This document shows positions 1-5,091 of a DNA stretch of 6,334 bases, one piece after another. The notes beneath the pieces were generated by a model. It ran no database searches, had not been told where the DNA came from, and saw only the letters and a list, made by a program, of their open reading frames with translations. The stretch's first letter is position 1. Every line of letters starts with the position of its first letter. Position numbers and translations under genes: made by a program. Origin of the DNA: Brachyspira pilosicoli (GTDB lineage Bacteria; Spirochaetota; Brachyspiria; Brachyspirales; Brachyspiraceae); assembly GCF_019402445.1 (NCBI RefSeq), contig NZ_SRZM01000201.1:1-6334 (forward strand). The letters are read 5' to 3'.

Positions 1-105
1 TACACACCGTGCAGCACCCCACTTCTTTTGTGACCAAAGGGAATCCTTCAGGGCGACCAAAGGAAGTGCCCTTGTGGCGTGCCACAAAGAAGCAAAAAGG
101 CTGGA
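1..105. repeat. GC-rich hairpin-forming element, probable dispersed repeat (left edge cut by window)
   Basis: The first 100 bases are about 53% G+C, against A+T-dominated DNA in the rest of the window. The element is rich in repeats. CTTCTTTTGTG (22-32) is complementary to CACAAAGAAG (83-92) apart from one bulged base. TTGTGGC (72-78) and GCCACAA (81-87) form a perfect 7-bp stem with a 2-base loop. AGGGC (50-54) pairs with GCCCT (68-72). GACCAAAGG occurs twice (32-40 and 55-63). Two plus frames and two minus frames stay open across it; the plus frame starting at base 2 ends at TAA 116-118. It could therefore be the 3' end of a gene running in from the left and converging on purN, but the nested inverted repeats fit a non-coding repeat better. 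I have a vague memory of similar repeated sequence in Brachyspira genomes and cannot verify it here. Confidence 0.5.
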
Positions 106-116
106 TTTTTTAGCTT
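94..116 (-). terminator. weak candidate terminator for purMN
   Basis: Read on the minus strand, AAGCT (116-112) can pair with AGCCTT (102-97) around a 9-base A-rich loop with one bulge, and the transcript runs into five T residues (98-94). It lies about 54 bases past the purN stop. The stem is short, so this is only a candidate. It abuts the GC-rich element, whose larger hairpins could also stop transcription. Confidence 0.25.
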
Positions 117-169
117 AAAATATTAGTTATAGTAATTGCATTTTTTGCAACTTTTTGAAGAAGTCCGAA

Positions 170-736
170 TTATTTCTCAGAAGCTAGTTTTATGACGGTT
201 GCTGGAAGTATTTTATGTTCCTCTACCAATACCCTTTTTTGAAGTATCTCTGGAGTATCATCTTCTAATACATTTACTTTGTTTTGCATTATGATGTCGC
301 CTCCGTCTATAGTGTCTGTTACATAATGCACAGTGCAACCTGATTCTTTTTCTTTGTTTTTTATAACAGCTTCATGAACCTTCATTCCATACATTCCTTT
401 ACCTCCAAATTTAGGTAAAAGTGATGGATGAATATTTATTATCTTGTTTTTCCATTTAGATATAAAATCACTGTCTACTATAGATAAATAACCAGCAAGA
501 ACTATTAAATCAATATTATATTTTTTAAGCTCTTCATCTATTTTTTGAGATAACTTTTCTTTATATTCTTTTCTGTCTATTAAAACAGCATCTATATTTG
601 CTTCTCTAGCAATATTTAATCCTCCGCAATCCCTATCAGCAATTACTACATTTATTTTATAATATTCTTTTTGATTGTCTATTAATGATTTTAAATTGCT
701 TCCGCCTCCAGAAATTAACACTGCTATATTAAACAT
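170..736 (-). CDS. purN: phosphoribosylglycinamide formyltransferase (GAR transformylase, PurN)
   Basis: This cytoplasmic enzyme transfers a formyl group from 10-formyltetrahydrofolate to glycinamide ribonucleotide (GAR), the third step of de novo purine synthesis. The 188-residue protein is of normal length. It shows the N-terminal glycine-rich loop ISGGGSNL (residues 8-15) that binds the GAR phosphate, the fold motif AGYLSIV (81-87), and the active-site segment NIHPSLLP (101-108) supplying the catalytic Asn101 and His103. The catalytic Asp lies in DTIDGGDI, as Asp144, at the same number as in the E. coli enzyme. The GGKGMYG segment after the active site (111-117) makes the loop longer than in E. 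coli. The start codon (734-736) lies inside the end of purM with a 13-base overlap. No strong ribosome site precedes it (only GCGGA close by), so translation is probably coupled to purM. Confidence 0.96.
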   Translation of the reverse strand: MFNIAVLISGGGSNLKSLIDNQKEYYKINVVIADRDCGGLNIAREANIDAVLIDRKEYKEKLSQKIDEELKKYNIDLIVLAGYLSIVDSDFISKWKNKIINIHPSLLPKFGGKGMYGMKVHEAVIKNKEKESGCTVHYVTDTIDGGDIIMQNKVNVLEDDTPEILQKRVLVEEHKILPATVIKLASEK

Positions 737-1734
737 ATTCCGCTATTTTCTCCATTATTTTTTTCTATATGTCCAATTTCATAAACAGTTTCTTTCATTT
801 CTTTTAATTCATTTATAATATTATCTTTTTCATCTTTATCAACAATAATTACAAAACCAATACCCATATTAAAAGTATTATACATCTCTTCTTCTTTTAT
901 GTTTCCAAGATATTGAATATACTTAAATATTTCAGGTGTGTCAAAACTATTTTTATTTATCACAGCCTTATAATCTTTTTTGAAAGCTCTAGGAACATTT
1001 TCTATTAATCCTCCCCCTGTAATATGAGCCATACCTTTAATATTATATTTTTCTAGTAATTTAAGAATTGTTTTAACATATATTCTAGTAGGTGTAAGAA
1101 GCACTTCACCAATTTTTTTATCTTCAAATGTAGCATTATAATCTCTTACCAATTTTCTTATAAGAGAAAAACCATTACTATGAAAACCAGAAGAAGCTAT
1201 ACCTAATATAACATCATCTTCTTTAACTTTACTTCCGTCTATAATATTATCTTTTTCAACAACACCTACACAAAAACCAGCAATATCATAATCTCCTTCT
1301 TTATAAAAACCAGGCATCTCAGCAGTTTCCCCACCAATCAAAGCAGCACCAGCCTCATAGCAACCATCAGCTATACCTTTTACTATTAAAGCAGCAGTTT
1401 CGCTGTTAAGTTTTCCACAAGCAAGATAATCCAAAAAGAAAATAGGTTTAGCCCCATGACAAAGTACATCATTAACGCACATAGCCACCGCATCAATTCC
1501 AACAGTATCATATTTTTTTATAGAAAATGCAATCTCTAATTTAGTGCCCACTCCGTCAGTACCAGATACTAAAACAGGGTTATTGTATTTACCAAGCTCA
1601 TACATAGCCCCAAAACTTCCAATATTGTTTAATACATTATTATTCATAGTTTTAGCAACTACTTCTTTCATAAGAGATACAGCTTTATAGCCTTCTTCTC
1701 TGCTTACACCGCTTTCTTCATAAGAAACAGACAT
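724..1734 (-). CDS. purM: phosphoribosylformylglycinamidine cyclo-ligase (AIR synthetase, PurM)
   Basis: PurM closes the imidazole ring, converting formylglycinamidine ribonucleotide to aminoimidazole ribonucleotide with ATP, the fifth step of purine synthesis. It is cytoplasmic and normally a homodimer. In numbering from the upstream ATG at 1743, the sequence shows SVSYEESGV (5-13), the ATP-binding loop SGTDGVGTKL (60-69), MCVNDVLCHGA (88-98), GGETAEMPGFY (137-147), GFHSNGFSL (186-194) and TGGGLIENVPR (242-252), all typical of AIR synthetases. I place the start at the fourth codon of that frame (ATG 1732-1734, 336 residues). AAGGA (1744-1748) touches the upstream ATG but sits 9 bases before this one, and family members usually begin with M-S-x-S-Y. 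It is the first gene of a purM-purN unit, the same order as in E. coli. Nothing looks damaged. Confidence 0.96.
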   Translation of the reverse strand: MSVSYEESGVSREEGYKAVSLMKEVVAKTMNNNVLNNIGSFGAMYELGKYNNPVLVSGTDGVGTKLEIAFSIKKYDTVGIDAVAMCVNDVLCHGAKPIFFLDYLACGKLNSETAALIVKGIADGCYEAGAALIGGETAEMPGFYKEGDYDIAGFCVGVVEKDNIIDGSKVKEDDVILGIASSGFHSNGFSLIRKLVRDYNATFEDKKIGEVLLTPTRIYVKTILKLLEKYNIKGMAHITGGGLIENVPRAFKKDYKAVINKNSFDTPEIFKYIQYLGNIKEEEMYNTFNMGIGFVIIVDKDEKDNIINELKEMKETVYEIGHIEKNNGENSGICLI

Positions 1735-1743
1735 AAAATTCAT

Positions 1744-1748
1744 TCCTT
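1744..1748 (-). promoter_or_regulatory. purM ribosome binding site that decides the start
   Basis: On the minus strand AAGGA lies directly against the ATG at 1743, which leaves no spacer for that start. It lies 9 bases before the next in-frame ATG (1734), a workable spacing. This supports the shorter PurM. Confidence 0.7.
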
Positions 1749-1775
1749 TTTTATATGTGAGTTAATATGTTCTTA

Positions 1776-1804
1776 AGTATAACAAAAAATATTTTATAGT
1801 ACAA
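1776..1804 (-). promoter_or_regulatory. sigma-70-type promoter for purMN
   Basis: On the minus strand, TTGTAC (1804-1799) is followed after exactly 17 bases by TATACT (1781-1776), with TG one base before the -10 box (extended -10). Transcription would begin near 1769, giving a leader of only about 35 bases to the preferred purM ATG. That is too short for a purine riboswitch, and none is visible. Confidence 0.7.
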
Positions 1805-1943
1805 GCATAATTTTTTATTTTGTTTATGATATTATTAATTTATGATATATTAAGAATTATATGTTGTATTATTTTATTATTATTAAATCAGTTTATTAAA
1901 TATATTAAAGAAGAAACTTTTTAAAAATAAATGCGAATTATCA

Positions 1944-1970
1944 TTATCGGTATATTTTTTAAAAAAATTA
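1944..1970 (-). promoter_or_regulatory. sigma-28 (FliA)-like promoter sequence pointing left
   Basis: On the minus strand TAATTTTT (1970-1963), 11 bases, then ACCGATAA (1951-1944) matches the enteric FliA consensus TAAAGTTT-N11-GCCGATAA at 13 of 16 positions with exact spacing. It lies upstream of flaB but reads away from it, towards purM, with a start expected near 1937. The -35 part is cheap in A+T-rich DNA; CCGATAA is the informative part. No gene of usable size lies between it and purM. Confidence 0.35.
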
Positions 1971-1973
1971 GTA

Positions 1974-2001
1974 TTTACTTTTTTTAAAAAAATATTATAA
2001 T
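1974..2001 (+). promoter_or_regulatory. probable sigma-70-type promoter for flaB
   Basis: TTTACT (1974-1979), 16 bases, then a perfect TATAAT (1996-2001). Transcription would start near 2008, leaving a leader of about 105 bases before the flaB ATG. The spacer contains a 14-base palindrome of seven T then seven A (1979-1992). No sigma-28 or sigma-54 box facing flaB was found in the intergenic region. In A+T-rich DNA a TATAAT can arise by chance, so confidence is moderate. Confidence 0.55.
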
Positions 2002-2007
2002 ATGTTT

Positions 2008-2112
2008 ATATATTATGTTATTATTTTGTAGGGGATGACTAAATAATATATTAAAACATAATAAATTCGGAAATTATAATTTTTTAATGACTATTCATGG
2101 AGGGTAGTAACA
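2008..2112 (+). promoter_or_regulatory. flaB leader with GGA motifs and strong ribosome binding site
   Basis: The inferred untranslated leader ends in GGAGGG (2099-2104), 8 bases before the ATG. Three GGA triplets are present: 2033-2035 within GGGGATG, 2069-2071, and 2099-2101 as A-T-GGA overlapping the ribosome site. This spacing resembles CsrA-controlled flagellin leaders. The middle GGA could sit in the loop of a weak AAATT (2063-2067)/AATTT (2078-2082) stem. The ribosome site is seen directly; CsrA binding is inference. Confidence 0.4.
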
Positions 2113-2949
2113 ATGATTATCAACAATAATGTTTCTGCATTAAATGCAAACAGGCAGTTAAATTTAACTGGCAATCAAATGACAAAAACAATTCAACAAC
2201 TTTCTAGTGGTATGAGAATCAATACTGCAGGAGATGATGCTTCTGGTTTAGCAGTATCTGAAAAAATGCGTTCTCAATACCGTGGTTTACAACAAGCTAC
2301 TAGAAATGCTCAAAACGGTATATCTTTCATTCAAACAACTGAAGGTTATTTAAATGAAACTACTAACATTATGCAAAGAATGAGAGAATTAGCTATTCAG
2401 TCTGCTAACGGTATATATTCTGATAGTGACAGAGCTTTAATTCAAGTAGAAGTTAATCAATTAGTAGCTGAAGTTGACAGAATCGCTTCTCAAGCTGAAT
2501 TCAACAAAATGAACATGTTAACAGGTCGTTTTGCTGCTGATACTCAAACTCCTATTACTTTCCACATTGGTGCTAATATGGATCAAAGAGTTTCTGTAAA
2601 TATCGGTGCTATGACTGCTGCTAACTTACAAGTTGGTGGAGATACTCCTCTTTCTATTTCTTCTGTTGAAACTGCTAACCAAGCTTTAGGAAGAATAGAT
2701 GAAGGTATTCAAATGGTAGTAGCTCAAAGAGCTGAATTAGGTGCTGTTCAAAACAGAATGGAATCTATGGTAAAAAGCTTAATGATAGCTACTGAAAACA
2801 CTATCGCTTCTGAAAGTGTTATAAGAGATGCTGATATGGCTCAAGCTATGGTTGCTTATACTCGTGAACAAATCTTACAACAAACTGGTGCTGCTATGTT
2901 AGCTAATGCTAATATGAAAAATCAGTCTATAATGAGAATTATAGGATAA
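2113..2949 (+). CDS. flaB: periplasmic flagellar filament core protein, flagellin FlaB
   Basis: FlaB is the core subunit of the filament; in spirochaetes the filament lies in the periplasm between the two membranes. The 278 residues consist almost entirely of the conserved D0/D1 flagellin domains. The N-terminal part is about 1-140, with the hallmark SSGMRINTAGDDASGLAVSE (31-50) and EFNKMNMLTG (129-138). A short joining segment spans about 141-183, and the C-terminal helical part about 184-278. The variable outer domains of large flagellins are absent, as is usual for FlaB. There is no signal peptide, as expected for export by the flagellar type III apparatus, and no cysteine. It is a single-gene unit with its own promoter, a strong GGAGGG ribosome site and its own terminator. 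Brachyspira species carry several flaB paralogues; I cannot say which this is. Confidence 0.95.
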   Translation: MIINNNVSALNANRQLNLTGNQMTKTIQQLSSGMRINTAGDDASGLAVSEKMRSQYRGLQQATRNAQNGISFIQTTEGYLNETTNIMQRMRELAIQSANGIYSDSDRALIQVEVNQLVAEVDRIASQAEFNKMNMLTGRFAADTQTPITFHIGANMDQRVSVNIGAMTAANLQVGGDTPLSISSVETANQALGRIDEGIQMVVAQRAELGAVQNRMESMVKSLMIATENTIASESVIRDADMAQAMVAYTREQILQQTGAAMLANANMKNQSIMRIIG

Positions 2950-2977
2950 TTTAGTCGTCTTATTACAAATATAGTTT

Positions 2978-3015
2978 AAGCTCATTAGTATTTTTATACT
3001 AATGGGCTTTTTTTT
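2978..3015 (+). terminator. intrinsic terminator of flaB
   Basis: AAGCTCATTAGTA (2978-2990) pairs with TACTAATGGGCTT (2997-3009) along 13 positions, one of them a T-G wobble, around a 6-base loop. Eight T residues (3008-3015) follow. It begins 29 bases after the flaB stop and separates flaB from the lipoprotein gene. Confidence 0.92.
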
Positions 3016-3038
3016 AAAAAAATTACATAAAAATTTGA

Positions 3039-3068
3039 TTTACTAACTCCTATTTATTAGACTATAGT
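3039..3068 (+). promoter_or_regulatory. candidate promoter for the lipoprotein gene
   Basis: TTTACT (3039-3044), 18 bases, then TATAGT (3063-3068) lies between the flaB terminator and the AGGAGG ribosome site. The -35 hexamer is the same as in the proposed flaB promoter. A TATAAT at 3109-3114 is nearer, but its start point would fall on the ribosome site, so I prefer the upstream pair. The terminator just before implies that some promoter must lie here. Confidence 0.35.
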
Positions 3069-3131
3069 TATATAAGGTTATTTATGATAATACTAATATA
3101 TTTTTTTATATAATAAAATTAGGAGGTTTTT

Positions 3132-3953
3132 ATGTATAAAAAAATTATAGTTATTATTATTTTATCTTTCTTTTTTGTATTGTCTTGTGCGAAAGAAAAC
3201 CCTAATAATCCAAATAATTCAGACAACATATCAGGTGGCGGTGGTGATACAGGAGGAAGCAGTGGGGACGGAGGCAATACAGGAGATGGTGGAGATGGAG
3301 GTCAAAATCAGCCTTCATTATCTGACTATGCAGGTGCTTGGGAAGGTGATGGCAGAGTTCATGTATTTGGTGAGAATTATTATATAAGAAAAATGGGAAG
3401 CTCTTCTGGTGATGAAGTAGTTTTTATTACAGATATACAATATAGTAGCACTGATAGCGGATTCAAAGTTTATTATAAAGCTCCTAAAAAAGAACTAGAT
3501 GCTATAGTTTCTTTTTCTTCAGAGACTTCAGGTAATATTAAAGGAAAAGAATATAAGTATTATCAAGGCTCCATTCAAAACATAAATTATAATATAAAAA
3601 AATTACTTAAAGGAACAGGTATTGACCCTCAATATGTAGGTACTTATAAATGCACCAATACAGGCGGCGGCACTCATTATAGTATAAATATAAATGTTGA
3701 TGGTTCAATAGAATGTTTTTATGATAAAGAGAGTAAGTTTAAAATACCTGCTGAACAAATAATAAAAAATAATAAAGGCATTTATGAAAACTATTTATAT
3801 AAAACTACATATGGTACAAAAGATGCAGTTTTAGAGATTACACTTGAATTTGTAGATAGTGTATATTGTAAATTTGATTTTAAATATTCATATACTAGTA
3901 ATTCTGGAGGGGGAAATAGCGGAACTTTTGACGATTATATTAAACAAAATTAA
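3132..3953 (+). CDS. predicted lipoprotein with Gly/Asn-rich linker and two beta-rich domains, function unknown
   Basis: I do not recognise the family. A lysine-tagged hydrophobic signal peptide (1-18) ends in FVLSC, a lipobox with Cys19 as the probable lipidated residue, so the protein should be anchored in a membrane facing the periplasm or cell surface. Residues 22-60 are a low-complexity linker of Asn/Pro then Gly/Asp/Ser. The rest looks beta-strand rich, with many Tyr and alternating hydrophobic residues. It may be two similar units, as YAGAW (66-70) and YVGTY (168-172) both open a segment about 100 residues long. Three further cysteines are at 174, 195 and 246. A strong AGGAGG (3121-3126) precedes the ATG by 5 bases. 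The gene sits after the flaB terminator and 48 bases before the next same-strand gene without a terminator, so the two may be co-transcribed. Lipoprotein status is fairly sure; any role is not. Confidence 0.88.
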   Translation: MYKKIIVIIILSFFFVLSCAKENPNNPNNSDNISGGGGDTGGSSGDGGNTGDGGDGGQNQPSLSDYAGAWEGDGRVHVFGENYYIRKMGSSSGDEVVFITDIQYSSTDSGFKVYYKAPKKELDAIVSFSSETSGNIKGKEYKYYQGSIQNINYNIKKLLKGTGIDPQYVGTYKCTNTGGGTHYSININVDGSIECFYDKESKFKIPAEQIIKNNKGIYENYLYKTTYGTKDAVLEITLEFVDSVYCKFDFKYSYTSNSGGGNSGTFDDYIKQN

Positions 3954-4001
3954 ATAAAATATAATTAAAATTTTTAAGGTGCTGTAATTCTTATTAATGG
4001 T

Positions 4002-4940
4002 GTGTATATGTGTAAAAATAATGTGTATAGAAAAGAAAGAGTTGAAGGAAGAAGTTTTTTCGGTATTATAAAAAATGGTTCTTATTTCCTCTCTAATTTA
4101 GCAATTTATGAAGATGGTGTAGTTAGTGCTTGGGAGAAATTTGATATTTATCAGTTTGAAAAAGCATTGGAGAAAAAATGGGTTGTATCATTTATAGAAA
4201 ATAATGAAGAATTAAATGTTCATGGTGTAGGTGATTTTGAAATTTTAGAATCACAGTGGATGCATAAAGATGATTATTATGAATACATTAAAAGCATATT
4301 AAAAGAAATGAATCCTGAAATGCAGAATATTTATAAAACTACTCAAAGAGAAATAGAAAAATGGGAAAAATTAAAAGTATCATTTTTGGCAAGTCCAATT
4401 GATTTTAAAATGAAAGAGGAATTTGGATATGATTTATCCAATGGTAAAAGTTATTTTATATTTAGAAAATCTTCTCATTATTCATCTAACAAAGAAATAT
4501 TCTTAACTTACTACACCATTTATGATGATGAAACAATATCAATATATAATGACAATAATATATATAACTTTAATAATATAAAAAATATGTTTGATAATGA
4601 TGAATTAATTTTATATCCTAAAGAAGATGATAGTATCATAATAGAAAATCTTGCAAAACTTAAATTAAAACTTGCTTTAAAATACACAAATAAAAAAGAA
4701 AAATTAAAAGAGATAAAAGAAAATATAAAAAAGATTTCAGGTAAAGAAAATGCTTTTGATTATGCAATAAAATGCTATCATAATTATCTTGTATATCCTT
4801 CAGACTATAACAGAGAATTATTAAAAGAGGCTTATAAAAAAGTACCTAAACATGAAAGAATATTTTTAGGCGATATGGACAATAAAGATTCTGATTTCAG
4901 AAGAATAATTTACACACCTAATATAAAGAGGGAAGTATAA
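4002..4940 (+). CDS. uncharacterised 312-residue cytoplasmic protein, start uncertain
   Basis: No function can be assigned. There is no signal peptide or membrane segment. The N-terminal part (about 16-110) has GRSFFGIIKNGSYFL, IYEDGVVSAW (35-44), a Trp at 60 and the helix leading to MNPEMQNI (103-110). A second part from GKSYFIF (148-154) with IYDDETISIY (173-182) resembles the first and may be a diverged copy. A helical Lys/Glu-rich stretch (216-248) and a C-terminal part with KKVPKHERIFLGDMDNKDSDF (279-299) follow. This layout reminds me of an uncharacterised family in gut bacteria, some members of which I associate with immunity-like contexts; that is memory only. The start is unclear. 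GTG 4002 and ATG 4008 have no ribosome site at normal distance, while AAGGTG (3976-3981) would fit an in-frame ATT at 3987. Base composition is like the neighbours. Confidence 0.8.
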   Translation: MYMCKNNVYRKERVEGRSFFGIIKNGSYFLSNLAIYEDGVVSAWEKFDIYQFEKALEKKWVVSFIENNEELNVHGVGDFEILESQWMHKDDYYEYIKSILKEMNPEMQNIYKTTQREIEKWEKLKVSFLASPIDFKMKEEFGYDLSNGKSYFIFRKSSHYSSNKEIFLTYYTIYDDETISIYNDNNIYNFNNIKNMFDNDELILYPKEDDSIIIENLAKLKLKLALKYTNKKEKLKEIKENIKKISGKENAFDYAIKCYHNYLVYPSDYNRELLKEAYKKVPKHERIFLGDMDNKDSDFRRIIYTPNIKREV

Positions 4941-4982
4941 AACATATTTGATATAATTTAATACTTTAATTTGTTTTTAAAA

Positions 4983-4998
4983 TAAATAAATAAATAAA
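4983..4998. repeat. TAAA tetranucleotide repeat, four copies
   Basis: Four tandem TAAA units end two bases before the -35 box of the yebC promoter. They lie where an A+T-rich upstream promoter element would act. The copy number is low, so length variation is possible but not shown. Confidence 0.6.
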
Positions 4999-5000
4999 AT

Positions 5001-5029
5001 TTGACAATAGTTAGTTTTTATTATATAAT
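5001..5029 (+). promoter_or_regulatory. perfect-consensus sigma-70 promoter for yebC-ruvC
   Basis: TTGACA (5001-5006), exactly 17 bases, then TATAAT (5024-5029): both hexamers and the spacing match the consensus fully. Transcription should start near 5036, giving a leader of about 56 bases to the yebC ATG. A+T-rich DNA with TAAA repeats lies just upstream. Confidence 0.88.
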
Positions 5030-5091
5030 CTAGGCAAGTAATATTTTAAATAAAATCTATAAATAAAAAATCTAATAAATAGAGGTGTAAT

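Noticed and set aside
136..156. Hairpin TTGCA-T5-TGCAA followed by CTTTTT on the plus strand, terminator-like.
   Set aside because: The stem is only 5 bp and A+T-rich, and no firm plus-strand gene runs into it. On the minus strand it is not followed by a T-run, so it does not serve purN.
1744..1800. Purine riboswitch upstream of purM.
   Set aside because: The leader from the best promoter is only about 35 bases, and no conserved aptamer-like stems are visible.
2071..2082. Perfect 12-base palindrome AAATTATAATTT in the flaB leader.
   Set aside because: It is all A/T with no loop, so it is a weak RNA hairpin, and it is likely by chance at this base composition.
2035..2107. Two tiny leader reading frames before flaB, MTK (2035-2046) and MTIHGG (2087-2107), the first with GGGG before it and the second ending in TAG next to the flaB ATG.
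   Set aside because: The first has no spacer between the G-run and the ATG, and the second has no ribosome site. Such short frames are expected by chance.
3175..3387. A 70-residue open frame overlapping the lipoprotein gene in another plus frame.
   Set aside because: It is a shadow of the lipoprotein, which has a strong ribosome site, a signal peptide and a lipobox; the alternative frame has none of these.
4941..5000. Possible terminator after the 312-residue gene (AAACA with TGTTT followed by T residues).
   Set aside because: The stem is 5 A+T-rich pairs around a long loop, which is not convincing.
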